Positions 25,041-34,556 of a stretch of DNA of 64,000 nucleotides are shown here, piece by piece. The stretch's first letter is position 1. Every line of letters begins with the position of its first letter. The stretch is from Flavobacterium chungbukense (GTDB lineage: Bacteria > Bacteroidota > Bacteroidia > Flavobacteriales > Flavobacteriaceae), in assembly GCF_020805785.1 (NCBI RefSeq), contig NZ_JAJGZV010000002.1:186001-250000 (forward strand), written 5' to 3'. The position numbers were made by a program, and so were the translations under genes. The notes beneath the pieces are model-generated. The model was not told the origin of the DNA and did no database searches. It saw only the letters and a program-made list of their open reading frames with translations.

Positions 25041-25737
25041 TACAGAAGAAATAAATACTGTTGCCGCAGATTTATTTGTAGAATCAGCCGAGAAAGCAAT
25101 TGCTACAAAAGGCAAATTTACAGCTGTGCTTACAGGAGGTTCTTCTCCAGCAGGAATTTACAAATTATTGGCTTCTGATGCTTACAAAAATAAAATAGAC
25201 TGGAGTAAAGTTTATATTTTTTGGGGAGACGAACGCTGGGTTCCGCTTAATGATGATTTGAGTAATGCTAAAATGTCTTACTACACTTTATTAAGTCATG
25301 TTGGCATTCCGCAAGAAAATATTTTTGAAATGTACAAAGACGGCGTTACGCCTGAAGAATATGCCGTTACTTACGAAGGAATCATTAAAAAGATTTTGGG
25401 TGAAGAAGGTAAATTTGACCTTATTTTATTAGGTATGGGAGATGACGGACACACGGCTTCTCTTTTCCCTGGTGAAGCTGTTCTAGAAGAACAAACAAAA
25501 TGGGTTGACGCTTATTATTTAGCTCCGCAGAAAATGTACAGAATTACACTAACTGCCCCATTAATCAACAAAGCAGAAAAAATTGTTGTGGTGGCTTTTG
25601 GCGAAAAGAAAGTTCATGCTTTGAAAGAAGTTACAACTGGAGAGTTTAATCCAACGTTATATCCAATGCAATTGATTAAGCCAGTTTCTGGAGAATTATT
25701 GTTTTTGGTAGATAAAGTTGCTGCTGGACAGAATTAA
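25021..25737 (+). CDS. pgl: 6-phosphogluconolactonase (SOL/DevB type)
   Basis: 238 residues. It hydrolyses 6-phosphogluconolactone, the zwf product. The isomerase-like motifs are LTGGSSPAGIYKLLA (about 37-51), WGDERWVP (about 73-80) and LLGMGDDGHTASLFPG (about 137-152). It starts inside zwf and ends 30 bp before a strong terminator, completing the pathway gnd-zwf-pgl. Confidence 0.95.
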   Translation: MIQIYNNTEEINTVAADLFVESAEKAIATKGKFTAVLTGGSSPAGIYKLLASDAYKNKIDWSKVYIFWGDERWVPLNDDLSNAKMSYYTLLSHVGIPQENIFEMYKDGVTPEEYAVTYEGIIKKILGEEGKFDLILLGMGDDGHTASLFPGEAVLEEQTKWVDAYYLAPQKMYRITLTAPLINKAEKIVVVAFGEKKVHALKEVTTGEFNPTLYPMQLIKPVSGELLFLVDKVAAGQN

Positions 25738-25766
25738 GAAATATGTTTTTATAACTATAAGAATTT

Positions 25767-25798
25767 AAGGTTTATGCTGAAAAGTATAAACCTTTTTT
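25767..25798 (+). terminator. Rho-independent terminator of gnd-zwf-pgl
   Basis: AAGGTTTAT (25767-25775), a 10-base loop, ATAAACCTT (25786-25794), then T4. Confidence 0.8.
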
Positions 25799-25823
25799 AG
25801 TTTAAACACCTTAGCTACAATTC

Positions 25824-25986
25824 ATTCCGTAGGAATGTCTCGTCGGTAGAATTATATGCGAATACGATTAATGCGTTCCGTAGGAACGATTGATTAATAT
25901 AAATTTTGTGTTAAAAACAGGTGTCCTTACAGGACACATGCAAATCGATATTATTTTTTTCTACCGACCATATATTCCTACGGAAT
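25824..25986. mobile_element. MITE-like element with 27-bp imperfect terminal inverted repeats
   Basis: The termini 25824-25850 (ATTCCGTAGGAATGTCTCGT, then CGGTAGA) and 25960-25986 (TCTACCGACC ... CCTACGGAAT) are imperfect inverted copies. Internal palindromes are CGTTCCGTAGGAACG (25872-25886) and GTGTCCTTACAGGACAC (25921-25937). There is no coding capacity. Similar CCTACGGAA/TTCCGTAGG repeats are, from memory, abundant in flavobacteria; a transposase source is not identified. Confidence 0.6.
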
Positions 25987-26007
25987 ATTAAATTGTAATT
26001 TCAACTC

Positions 26008-26112
26008 GCTGTGCGAAGTCTCAGACTTCGTACCCACTCCCATTAGACATAAAGAAAAATAAATTCGAAAAAGATTATAGCTGCGAGTAAGAAGTCTGAG
26101 ACTTCGCACAGC
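26008..26112. repeat. 22-bp perfect inverted repeat
   Basis: The arms 26008-26029 and 26091-26112 (GCTGTGCGAAGTCTCAGACT, then TC, and its complement) are perfect, with 61 bp between. Each arm is itself nearly palindromic around GAAGTCT/AGACTTC. It directly abuts the MITE-like element. Confidence 0.65.
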
Positions 26113-26125
26113 TACAGATAAAGCA

Positions 26126-26353
26126 TTAAATAAAAACTATTTCTAAAATCAAAATAGCAATCAACATAGCAATACCAAAAAAAATGAAACATATGGAAGT
26201 CCAATACAACTTTAAACTACTATAATCTTTAAAATAATCTGAATAATTATTTCTTTTTATTCCCACTTTTGGTTTTCCATCTTTATATTTTGTGATATAA
26301 ATGAAAACGCCAATTGCTATCATCAGTAATAGTAGTATAATTATTTGTGCCAT
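26126..26353 (-). CDS. Small two-helix membrane protein
   Basis: 75 residues. A hydrophobic helix at about 2-20, a charged middle (KYKDGKPKVGIKRNNYSDYFKDYSSLK) and a second helix at about 52-74. I recognise no family. The gene is 42 bp downstream of the SnoaL-like gene and may be co-transcribed with it. Confidence 0.6.
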   Translation of the reverse strand: MAQIIILLLLMIAIGVFIYITKYKDGKPKVGIKRNNYSDYFKDYSSLKLYWTSICFIFFGIAMLIAILILEIVFI

Positions 26354-26395
26354 TAAATTAAGTTTACCAAATTCTAAAAATTATCTATTTGCCAA

Positions 26396-26755
26396 TTAGT
26401 TCTCCACCAACTCAATATCCATAGTTTTAATTAAACCATCTTCAAAAGTATAAACGTGTTTTACAAATCCGTCGAACATCGAATTGCCTTGAAGATCTTT
26501 GACATTTTGATGTACTTTTACTTCCAGACATCCATTTTCTCTTTCATCAAAACCAACTGGCTCTACTTTCGGATTAATTTCGGTCCATTGTCTCGTCCAA
26601 TATTGACGGATTTCGTCGTGACCACTTATGTAACCGCCTTCCCAAGCTTTTGACCATTGAACGTCTTCCTGCATGGTTGATAAACAGTTGTTGATATTTC
26701 TTTCGTTAAAAGCATTGTAAGCTTCTTCAATTATTTGTTCGAACTGATTTGACAT
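26396..26755 (-). CDS. SnoaL-like / NTF2-fold protein
   Basis: 119 residues with the SnoaL-like polyketide-cyclase fold pattern: EEAYNAFNERNINNCLSTMQEDVQWSKAWEGGYISGHDEIRQYWTRQW, seen here as AYNAFNERNI, DVQWSKAWEGG and GHDEIRQYWTRQW. The C-terminal HVYTFEDGLIKTMDIE matches the last strand. No signal peptide, so cytoplasmic. Function unknown. Confidence 0.82.
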   Translation of the reverse strand: MSNQFEQIIEEAYNAFNERNINNCLSTMQEDVQWSKAWEGGYISGHDEIRQYWTRQWTEINPKVEPVGFDERENGCLEVKVHQNVKDLQGNSMFDGFVKHVYTFEDGLIKTMDIELVEN

Positions 26756-26920
26756 TTTGATTGTTTTTAATTAGTTCCATAAAAATAAGATAGAAATTAA
26801 TACTTTTTAATGTAAAACTGAATAAAAAATGAAAAATTAAAAACCAACTTCAATTATTATCAAACTCTTAATTTTATAAGGTTTTTAGAAAATTTTAAGA
26901 ATCCTTGCTTTTCAATTTGC

Positions 26921-26928
26921 TATATTTG
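26921..26928 (+). promoter_or_regulatory. Candidate -7 box TATATTTG
   Basis: Perfect TAnnTTTG 61 bp upstream of the small secreted-protein gene. The nearest upstream TTG (26905-26907) is only 13 bp away, so the -33 part is poor. Confidence 0.45.
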
Positions 26929-26989
26929 GCGCACTATAAACAATTATAAGCCTATTTCTAAGGAACAAAATTAATCTGCTGTGCTGTAA

Positions 26990-27349
26990 ATGAAACCTAT
27001 AAAGTTCATATATGTCGTTTTACTTTCGCTGCTTTCTTTTTTTAGAGGAACAGAGACGTATCAGCCGATTCATCATGCCAGCAGCTGTATTACACTTGAC
27101 AGCGTTACGGCAGACGATTTACTAAGTTTTTCCTCAGACTTTTCTACTTCTAAAACAATTGATCTTCATTGTGTCGTAAAAAAGAAGATAAAAGGACGCG
27201 CAACTACTTTAGAACAAAGTACGATCAAAGTTCCTTATTTTAGCAATTTAGTCAACTTCAAGCTTTACAAAAAGAGCTTAATATATGGTATAGCTTCAAT
27301 ATACCAGGTTCAAAGGCATACTTATCTGCATTTGTACCAACTTTTCTAG
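26990..27349 (+). CDS. Small secreted protein of unknown function upstream of the RND genes
   Basis: 119 residues with an N-terminal hydrophobic signal (IKFIYVVLLSLLSFF). The rest is polar, with two Cys, and resembles no family I know. It has a -7 box upstream and stands 230 bp before the efflux adaptor. It may be a leader gene of that system or an orphan. The C terminus HTYLHLYQLF is not diagnostic. Confidence 0.45.
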   Translation: MKPIKFIYVVLLSLLSFFRGTETYQPIHHASSCITLDSVTADDLLSFSSDFSTSKTIDLHCVVKKKIKGRATTLEQSTIKVPYFSNLVNFKLYKKSLIYGIASIYQVQRHTYLHLYQLF

Positions 27350-27579
27350 GCTTCAAAATTTTATTGTTTTTATATAATTAAAATTCAGACGTTCTCTGAA
27401 ACAATTCCTCGTGTACGTTCACCTCGTATTTTGAGAAGATCATTTATATAAAAATATCTCCAAAAACGGAACTTCTAAACTTGAAGAATCCGAACATCAT
27501 TTTATATCAAAAATCCAAATTCACTTCCTTTTATTCTGTATTAGGAAGAAGATCTATTTATTCAAAAATTAAAAACCTA

Positions 27580-28674
27580 ATGATGAGCATTTATAAAAAT
27601 CCATTCCTTTTATGCACTTTGGCTTTATTCGTTTTAGTCTCGTGCGGGGACAAATCCAAAAAGAATTCAGATAACAGAAAAACAGTTCCTGTTTATAAAG
27701 TTACCTTAAAAGACACTATAGTTTCGAGCAAATTTGTTGCCGATGTACATGCAAAAAATAACGTAGAAATACACGTTCGTATTCCTGGTTTACTAGACAA
27801 GGTTTATGTAAGCGAAGGACAAAAAGTAAAAAAAGGACAAATTCTTTTCAAAATAAGCGATGTTGAATTGCAGATCCAACTTCTTAAAGCTGAAGCTGTT
27901 TTCAAAAGTGCCAAAGCCGATTTAAGAATCGCAACTGTAGAACTCGAACAAGCACAAACTCTTTTTAATAAAAAAGTAATCGCTGACAAAGAATTAGAAT
28001 TATCTAAAGCAAAACACGAAGCTGCTTCAGCAAAACTAGCGCACGCCGCCGCAGAAAGAAAAGCAATTAATCAGCAGATTAGCTTTACCACAATCCGTGC
28101 GCCATTTGATGGAACTGTAGACAGAATTCCTTTTAAAGAAGGAAGTTTGGTAGAAAATGGTTCATTATTGACAACTGTTTCTCAATTGGATGATGTTTAT
28201 GCCTATTTCTCAATTCCTGAGAATACCTATTTCCAAATGATGGAAGACAAAACTTTAAACACTCAAGGCGATATCAAATTAATATTGCCAAACGGACTAG
28301 TTTATGACAAAAAAGGAGAATTAAGAACCGCTGATGGAGAAATCGACAGAGAAACTGGTTCTATTCAATACAAAGCAAAATTTCACAATCCACAAGGATT
28401 TATCAAACACGGGACTTCTGGAAAACTAATTATTTCAGAACCGAAAACGAATGCAATTTTAATTCCGCAGAAAGCTGTTTTTTCTATTCAGGACAAACAG
28501 TATGTATTTGTGGTAAAAAAAGATGGAGTAGTTAAAATGACGAATGTTACAATCGAAACCACTCTTGATGATGTTTATATTCTGAATGAAGGTCTAAAAA
28601 GAGACGACCTAATTGTAGAAGAAGGCACACAATCGTTGAGAGATGGAGATAAAATCAACATCAAACAAATGTAG
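27580..28674 (+). CDS. RND efflux periplasmic adaptor lipoprotein
   Basis: 364 residues from the ATG at 27580; the frame is open to a TTG at 27481, but the lipoprotein signal YKNPFLLCTLALFVLVSC starts just after 27580. Order: lipoyl-like half (VRIPGLLDKVYVSEGQKVKKGQILFKI), alpha-helical hairpin (about 100-165), second half FTTIRAPFDGTVDRIPFKEGSLV, then beta-barrel and membrane-proximal domains. It links the RND pump and the outer-membrane factor. First gene of a three-gene efflux system. Confidence 0.9.
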   Translation: MMSIYKNPFLLCTLALFVLVSCGDKSKKNSDNRKTVPVYKVTLKDTIVSSKFVADVHAKNNVEIHVRIPGLLDKVYVSEGQKVKKGQILFKISDVELQIQLLKAEAVFKSAKADLRIATVELEQAQTLFNKKVIADKELELSKAKHEAASAKLAHAAAERKAINQQISFTTIRAPFDGTVDRIPFKEGSLVENGSLLTTVSQLDDVYAYFSIPENTYFQMMEDKTLNTQGDIKLILPNGLVYDKKGELRTADGEIDRETGSIQYKAKFHNPQGFIKHGTSGKLIISEPKTNAILIPQKAVFSIQDKQYVFVVKKDGVVKMTNVTIETTLDDVYILNEGLKRDDLIVEEGTQSLRDGDKINIKQM

Positions 28675-28724
28675 TTTATCGACCTGTAAAACAGTTATTT
28701 AATTATTGATCTAAAAAAATTAAA

Positions 28725-31700
28725 ATGATAGAGTTATTTATCAAAAGGAAAATATTGTCATTAATCATCTCGGTTATGATAGTCCTTTTGGGATTGCTGG
28801 CATTGTTTCAGCTTCCTATTACCCAATTTCCAGATATTGTACCACCGTCTGTAACCGTTACAGCAAAATATACAGGAGCAAATGCAGAGGTTTCGGCTAA
28901 TGCTGTCGCCCTTCCGTTAGAAAGAGCTATCAATGGCGTACCCGGAATGACGTACATGTCTACGGTAACTTCTAATGATGGTTTGACTTTAATTCAGGTT
29001 TTCTTCGAAGTAGGAACCGATCCCGATCTGGCTGCCGTAAACGTCCAAAACCGTGTAACAACAATATTAGACGAACTTCCCGAAGAGGTAATTCGTGCGG
29101 GAGTTACGACCGAAAAAGAAGTAAACAGTATGTTGATGTATTTGAATATCACAAGTACCGACAAAACTCAAGATGAGCAGTTTATCTTCAACTTTACGGA
29201 TATTAATATTCTGCAGGAATTAAAGCGTATTGACGGTGTCGGACGCGCCGAAATCATGGGACAAAAAGAATATTCGATGCGTGTCTGGCTGGATCCAGAA
29301 AAAATGCTTTCGTATAATATTTCGGCAAATGAAGTGATTAGTTCACTTCAAAAACAAAACATTTCTGCTGCTCCGGGAAAAGTTGGTGAAGGTTCAGGAC
29401 AAATGAACAATCAGCTACAATACGTAATTAAATACGGCGGAAAATTTTTCGAACCTAAACAATATGAAGAAGTTCCTTTAAGAGCAAATGCTGACGGAAC
29501 TATCTTAAGATTGAAAGACATTTCTAAAATTGAATTTGGTGCCATGAGTTACGGAATGGTTTCTAAAACCGACGGAAAACCTTCTGCATCGATCATGCTA
29601 AAACAACGCCCAGGTTCTAATGCTTCTGAAGTTATTGCCAGCGTAAAAGAAAAAATGACAGAATTGAAAGGTTCTTCTTTTCCTCCTGGAATGGAATTCA
29701 ACATTGCTTATGACGTTTCTCGTTTTCTTGATGCCTCTATTCATGAAGTATTAAGAACTTTAGTTGAAGCCTTTATCTTAGTAGCATTCGTCGTTTTCCT
29801 TTTCCTTCAAGATTGGAGATCGACTTTGATTCCGGTATTGGCAGTTCCTGTCGCGCTTATTGGTTCATTTACTTTTATGTCGATGATGGGATTCTCGATT
29901 AACTTATTGACGCTCTTCGCCTTGGTTCTTTCCATCGGAATTGTAGTAGATAATGCCATTGTCGTCGTCGAAGCCGTTCACGTAAAAATCTCCGAAGAAC
30001 ATATGTCACCAATGGATGCTACTATTAGCGCCATGAAAGAAATTACAGGCGCTGTTATTGCGATTACGATTGTAATGGCTGCCGTGTTTATTCCGGTTGC
30101 TTTCTTGAGCGGTCCAGTGGGAGTTTTCTACAGGCAGTTTTCTCTAACGATGGCAATTAGTATTGTGATTTCGGGAATTAACGCGCTCACCCTTACTCCT
30201 GCCCTTTGCGCTATAATGCTAAAAGCGCACGATCCTAATAAAGAGAAAAAATCATTATTGGATCGTTTTTTCCAACGTTTCAACAACTGGTTTGATAATA
30301 TCACTTCAAAATACATCAAAGTATTAGTGAAATTTGCAGATCGTAACACCGTTACAGTTGGTTTATTAGTGCTGTTTTGTGTCTTAACTTGGGGAACAAC
30401 CAAATTCTTGGCATCTGGATTTATTCCGACCGAAGATCAAGGAATGGTTTATGTAAGCGTTACAACGCCACAAGGCGCAACGGTAGAACGTACTGAAAAA
30501 GCTTTAGATGAAGTAACACGAATTGCAAAAGAAATTAAAGGAGTTGACAACGTAACCACTCTTGCAGGATACAGTATTGTAACTGAAATTGCTGGAGCTT
30601 CGTACGGAATGGGAATGATCAACTTAAAAGACTGGAGCGAACGTGATATTTCTGTAACCGAATTTATGGCAGAACTTACCGAAAAAACAAAAGGAATTTC
30701 TGATGCGCAAATCGAGATTTTTGCACCGCCAACAGTTCCTGGATTTGGTAACACCAGTGGTTTTGAGCTTCGTTTACTGGATAAATCTGGCGGAAGTATT
30801 ACCAACACCGATAAAGTAACCAAAGAGTTTATCAAAGAACTGAATGCTTCTCCAGAAATTCAGAATTCATTTTCGAGTTTTGACGCCACTTTTCCGCAGT
30901 ATTTAATTCATATTGATTATGATCTTGCGGCTAAAAAAGGAATTTCGGTAGACAATGCCATGAGCACTTTGCAGACGATGTTAGGTTCTTTTTATGCAAC
31001 CAATTTTATCCGTTTCTCTCAAATGTATAAAGTGATGGTACAGGCAAGTCCGCAGTTTCGTCAAAATCCAGAAAGCATTTTAGATATGTATTTGAAGAAT
31101 GATAAAGGCGAAATGATTCCTTTTTCAACCTTTATCAAATTAGAAAGAGTTTATGGTCCAGAAGTTTTAACGCGTTACAACATGTATATGTCGGCTATGA
31201 TTAACGGTGAACCTGCTGAGGGTTACAGTTCTGGAGATGCCATCGCTGCTGTTGAAAGAATCGCAGCAGAAAAATTGCCTAGCCGTTTTGAACTGGAATG
31301 GTCTGGTATGACACGTGAAGAGATTTTATCTGGAAATCAAACCATATACATTTTTGCGCTTTGTATACTTTTCGTATACTTACTATTGGCAGCGCAATAT
31401 GAAAGTTTATTGCTTCCGTTCCCAGTATTATTAAGTCTTCCGGTTGGAGTTTTCGGTTCTTACATTGCGCTTGTAATGGTCGGACTCGACAATAATATTT
31501 ATGCTCAAGTAGCACTCGTCATGCTGATTGGTCTGCTCGCCAAAAATGCCATTTTGATTGTAGAATTTGCTATGGCACAGAACAAACTCGGTCGTGACAT
31601 TGTCGAAGCCGCGATTGAAGGAGCCAGACTTCGTTTCAGACCTATTTTGATGACCTCTTTTGCTTTTATTTCAGGATTAATTCCGCTGTGTATTGCTTCT

Positions 31701-31847
31701 GGCGCAGGTGCAATTGGTAACCGCTCCATCGGAACAGCAGCTGCGGGAGGAATGTTAATAGGAACTGTGTTTGGTCTCTTGATTATTCCGGGACTTTATA
31801 TACTGTTTGCAAAATTGGAAAAACGAGTGAATAAGTCTAACAATTAA
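28725..31847 (+). CDS. RND multidrug efflux permease, AcrB/MexB (HAE1) type
   Basis: 1040 residues, the normal HAE1 length. Twelve membrane helices; the first begins IKRKILSLIISVMIVLLGLLALFQLPI. The proton-relay acidic residues are in LSIGIVVDNAIVVVEAVH (TM4), and motif LIGLLAKNAILIVEFAMA is in TM10. Porter segments include PDIVPPSVTVTAKYTGA. Substrates cannot be predicted. It follows the adaptor gene by 50 bp. Confidence 0.95.
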   Translation: MIELFIKRKILSLIISVMIVLLGLLALFQLPITQFPDIVPPSVTVTAKYTGANAEVSANAVALPLERAINGVPGMTYMSTVTSNDGLTLIQVFFEVGTDPDLAAVNVQNRVTTILDELPEEVIRAGVTTEKEVNSMLMYLNITSTDKTQDEQFIFNFTDINILQELKRIDGVGRAEIMGQKEYSMRVWLDPEKMLSYNISANEVISSLQKQNISAAPGKVGEGSGQMNNQLQYVIKYGGKFFEPKQYEEVPLRANADGTILRLKDISKIEFGAMSYGMVSKTDGKPSASIMLKQRPGSNASEVIASVKEKMTELKGSSFPPGMEFNIAYDVSRFLDASIHEVLRTLVEAFILVAFVVFLFLQDWRSTLIPVLAVPVALIGSFTFMSMMGFSINLLTLFALVLSIGIVVDNAIVVVEAVHVKISEEHMSPMDATISAMKEITGAVIAITIVMAAVFIPVAFLSGPVGVFYRQFSLTMAISIVISGINALTLTPALCAIMLKAHDPNKEKKSLLDRFFQRFNNWFDNITSKYIKVLVKFADRNTVTVGLLVLFCVLTWGTTKFLASGFIPTEDQGMVYVSVTTPQGATVERTEKALDEVTRIAKEIKGVDNVTTLAGYSIVTEIAGASYGMGMINLKDWSERDISVTEFMAELTEKTKGISDAQIEIFAPPTVPGFGNTSGFELRLLDKSGGSITNTDKVTKEFIKELNASPEIQNSFSSFDATFPQYLIHIDYDLAAKKGISVDNAMSTLQTMLGSFYATNFIRFSQMYKVMVQASPQFRQNPESILDMYLKNDKGEMIPFSTFIKLERVYGPEVLTRYNMYMSAMINGEPAEGYSSGDAIAAVERIAAEKLPSRFELEWSGMTREEILSGNQTIYIFALCILFVYLLLAAQYESLLLPFPVLLSLPVGVFGSYIALVMVGLDNNIYAQVALVMLIGLLAKNAILIVEFAMAQNKLGRDIVEAAIEGARLRFRPILMTSFAFISGLIPLCIASGAGAIGNRSIGTAAAGGMLIGTVFGLLIIPGLYILFAKLEKRVNKSNN

Positions 31848-31922
31848 TTCGTTGAGTAAAAAATAGAATAAAATAGTTTCAGCCAACAAATAAAATCTTA
31901 TTTGATCTGCTAAAATCTTTTA

Positions 31923-31969
31923 AAATCTGCGTGAAAAAATCTATATGCAAAAGTATTTCACGCAGATTT
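31923..31969. repeat. CGCAGATTT-type inverted repeat after the pump gene
   Basis: AAATCTGCGTGAAA (31923-31936) and TTTCACGCAGATTT (31956-31969) are a perfect 14-bp pair. The same hairpin recurs at 34355-34401. It lies between the pump and outer-membrane genes and could weaken read-through. Confidence 0.55.
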
Positions 31970-32086
31970 ATACAGATTAAAGCAAATTTATGCAGATTAA
32001 AACTAAGCTAGTTAGTAGAATTAAAAACTAATGTTTTTAGTGTTTTTTAAAAATTGCTTAGCAGATTGAACAAACAAAATTAAACA

Positions 32087-33577
32087 ATGAAAGAGATATT
32101 AAATCAATATAAAAATGCAAATATGCCTTTTCTAAGGACAACCAAAAGTGCCGTTGTAATAACCGCAATTTCACTTTTGACAGCCTGTTCTGCGCCTAAA
32201 GTCAGTACAAAATTAGACGCTGCAAAGCTTCCAGAGAATTTTGATACTCAACGAAAAGAAGCTTCAACAGAAAATTTTATTCCACTAAAAACAGAAACTT
32301 TTTTTAAAGATCCCAAATTAGAGGAATTACTAAAAAAAGCGATTGCCAAAAATCCTGATTATTTAATTATGCAGGAAAGAATCCTGATTGCCAATTCGCA
32401 TTTAAAAGTCGCGAAATTGGCACTTCTGCCCTCTTTAGAACTAGTGGCTGATGCTTCTGGAACGCATTACGGAAAATATACTATGGATGGCGTTGGTAAT
32501 TACGACACCAATTTTTCGCAGAATATTAGCGAAAAACAAAGAATTAACGAAGATCTTACCCCTAATTTATTTTTAGGAGGAAAAGTTTCTTGGGAAGCTG
32601 ATATTTGGGGAAAACTGAGTAATCGCAAAAAAGCGGCACAGCAACGTTATTTTGTTTCTCAGCAAGGAATGCGTTTATTGCAAACACGTCTTTTAGGAGA
32701 TGTTGCCGACTTGTATTTTAAGCTTATCGCTTTAGACAAACAAGCTACAATTTATGATGATAACTTAAAAACACAGGAAAGAGCACTAGACATTGTTTCG
32801 GCTCAAAGGTCTGTCGGAAAAGCAACTGAATTAGCTGTGCAGCAATTTAATGCGCAAAACAATAATATTCATGCCGAAGCTTCTGAATTGAAACTAAGTA
32901 TTGATCAGACGGAAAAAGCTTTGCTAACACTTTTAGGTGAATACGGAGGAAAAATAGACAGAAGTAGAGATTTCTTAGCTGGTCATTTAGAGGTTTTAAA
33001 TCAAAAAATCAGCGTAGATTCTATTATTCATAAAAGGCCCGATGTTTCAGAAGCTTATTTTGAATTATTGGCCAGTAATGCAGACGCAAAATCAGCTCGT
33101 GCAGCGTTTTTTCCAACTGTAAATTTGGGTGGTTATGCAGGTTTTAATTCATTTTCTTTCAACACTTTATTTGATGCAGGCTCTTTTGCTTGGCAGATTT
33201 TGGGAGGATTAACGGCTCCTGTTTTCAACAAAGGTCAGATCAAACAGGAATTTTATGTTTCGAATAGAAGACAAGAAATTTCATTTCTGCAATATCAAAA
33301 TAGCGTAACAACGGCTTTTAACGAATTGAGTGCATTATTGCACAGAAACGAAGCTTATGAAGATGTTTTGAAATATAAATTAAAAGAAATTGATCATCTT
33401 GAAATTGCTGTAAATGTTTCAAACGATCTGTATTTGAGTGGTTACGCCAATTATCTCGAAATTATTAATGCTCAGAAAAACAAACTGCAAGCAGAACTGG
33501 ATTTTGTAGATATTCAATTGCGAAATGCAAACTCACAAGTATTGTTGTACAAAGCTTTAGGCGGAGGAGTTAATTAG
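32087..33577 (+). CDS. Outer-membrane efflux factor, NodT/OprM-type lipoprotein
   Basis: 496 residues. The lipoprotein signal ends ISLLTAC; Met13 is an alternative start. Two repeated OEP domains follow: KLEELLKKAIAKNPDYLIMQERI and helical hairpins around 180-280 and 390-490, with the conserved RPDVSEAYFELLASNADAKSARAAFFPTVNL region visible as RPDVSEAYFELLASNADAKS. It completes the adaptor-pump-channel set. Its separation from the pump by 239 bp with a hairpin suggests partly independent expression. Confidence 0.93.
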   Translation: MKEILNQYKNANMPFLRTTKSAVVITAISLLTACSAPKVSTKLDAAKLPENFDTQRKEASTENFIPLKTETFFKDPKLEELLKKAIAKNPDYLIMQERILIANSHLKVAKLALLPSLELVADASGTHYGKYTMDGVGNYDTNFSQNISEKQRINEDLTPNLFLGGKVSWEADIWGKLSNRKKAAQQRYFVSQQGMRLLQTRLLGDVADLYFKLIALDKQATIYDDNLKTQERALDIVSAQRSVGKATELAVQQFNAQNNNIHAEASELKLSIDQTEKALLTLLGEYGGKIDRSRDFLAGHLEVLNQKISVDSIIHKRPDVSEAYFELLASNADAKSARAAFFPTVNLGGYAGFNSFSFNTLFDAGSFAWQILGGLTAPVFNKGQIKQEFYVSNRRQEISFLQYQNSVTTAFNELSALLHRNEAYEDVLKYKLKEIDHLEIAVNVSNDLYLSGYANYLEIINAQKNKLQAELDFVDIQLRNANSQVLLYKALGGGVN

Positions 33578-33633
33578 TGTTTATATTGGTCAAAATTGCC
33601 TCTGTTTTATAGCTCATCGCAGAGGTGATTTTA

Positions 33634-33666
33634 AATCCCATTTCTTTTTGAAATGGGATTTTTTTT
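33634..33666 (+). terminator. Strong terminator of the efflux genes
   Basis: AATCCCATTTC (33634-33644), a T5 loop, GAAATGGGATT (33650-33660), then T6. Confidence 0.88.
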
Positions 33667-33719
33667 GAATGAAATTTTCTGGTAGTCATTACATCTACTA
33701 TCTTTAATGAAAAAATAAA

Positions 33720-34280
33720 ATGGATATTTCAAATATTCTAGACCAAATACACTTACTTCCTGAGCAATCCAAATTGGAGCTTCAAAATAATATTTCGGAA
33801 ATCGCTTTCCCGAAAGGGCATATTTTACTAAAAGCCAACAAAATAGAATTCAATATTTATTTTATAAAAAAAGGATTGGTAAGAGCATTTATTGAAAGAG
33901 ATAACGAAGTAACTTTCTGGTTTGGAAAAGAAGGCGAAACAGTAATTTCGATGAAAAGTTATGTCGAAGACCAGCCTGGATACGAAAACATTGAACTTCT
34001 GGAAGATTGCGAATTGTACGAACTTAAAACCGAGAATCTTCGAAAACTGTTCCATGAAGATGTTCATATTGCCAATTGGGGACGAAAATTTGCTGAAAAA
34101 GAACTGATCAAAACTGAAGAACGTTTGATTTCTAGACAATTCAAAAATGCTTCAGAACGTTATTTGGAGTTGATGAAAGATCATCCAGAAATCATAAAAA
34201 GAGTTCAATTAGGCCATATTGCATCTTATTTAGGAATTACGCAAGTGAGTTTAAGCAGAATTCGGGCAGAATTAAAATAA
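33720..34280 (+). CDS. Crp/Fnr family transcriptional regulator
   Basis: 186 residues. The cNMP-like domain (about 15-115; AFPKGHILLKANKIEFNIYFIKKG, GKEGETVIS) is followed by a winged helix with LGHIASYLGITQVSLSRIRAEL. No Fe-S Cys. It is the second such regulator in the window and has a family-typical architecture for Bacteroidota. Its target is not evident; the next gene on the strand is the Gdx-type exporter, 276 bp on. Confidence 0.88.
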   Translation: MDISNILDQIHLLPEQSKLELQNNISEIAFPKGHILLKANKIEFNIYFIKKGLVRAFIERDNEVTFWFGKEGETVISMKSYVEDQPGYENIELLEDCELYELKTENLRKLFHEDVHIANWGRKFAEKELIKTEERLISRQFKNASERYLELMKDHPEIIKRVQLGHIASYLGITQVSLSRIRAELK

Positions 34281-34354
34281 TCTCTTAAGAATTTATTTTC
34301 AATTCTACCCATTAGATTATATTTAAATCTGAGCAAATCTGCTTTAATCTGTGT

Positions 34355-34401
34355 AATCTGCGTGAAAAATTTCATATCTAAAAAAATATTTCACGCAGAT
34401 T
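34355..34401. repeat. CGCAGATTT-type inverted repeat
   Basis: AATCTGCGTGAAA (34355-34367) pairs with TTTCACGCAGATT (34389-34401). Second copy of the hairpin at 31923-31969. Confidence 0.55.
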
Positions 34402-34556
34402 TTAAAAGATTTTAGCAGATAAATTAGATTTTAACTGTTGAACGAAACTATTTAATCTTATTTCAACTAACGGATTAAAATAAATAGATTTTTTATCATT
34501 TGTTAAATTTTTTCCGAATTCGATAAAAGAACTTTGCACCACAAAATTTTAACTAT

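Noticed and set aside
34400..34556. Guanidine riboswitch upstream of the Gdx-type gene
   Set aside because: I looked for conserved guanidine-I to -III patterns and saw only an AT-rich leader and a CGCAGATTT hairpin.
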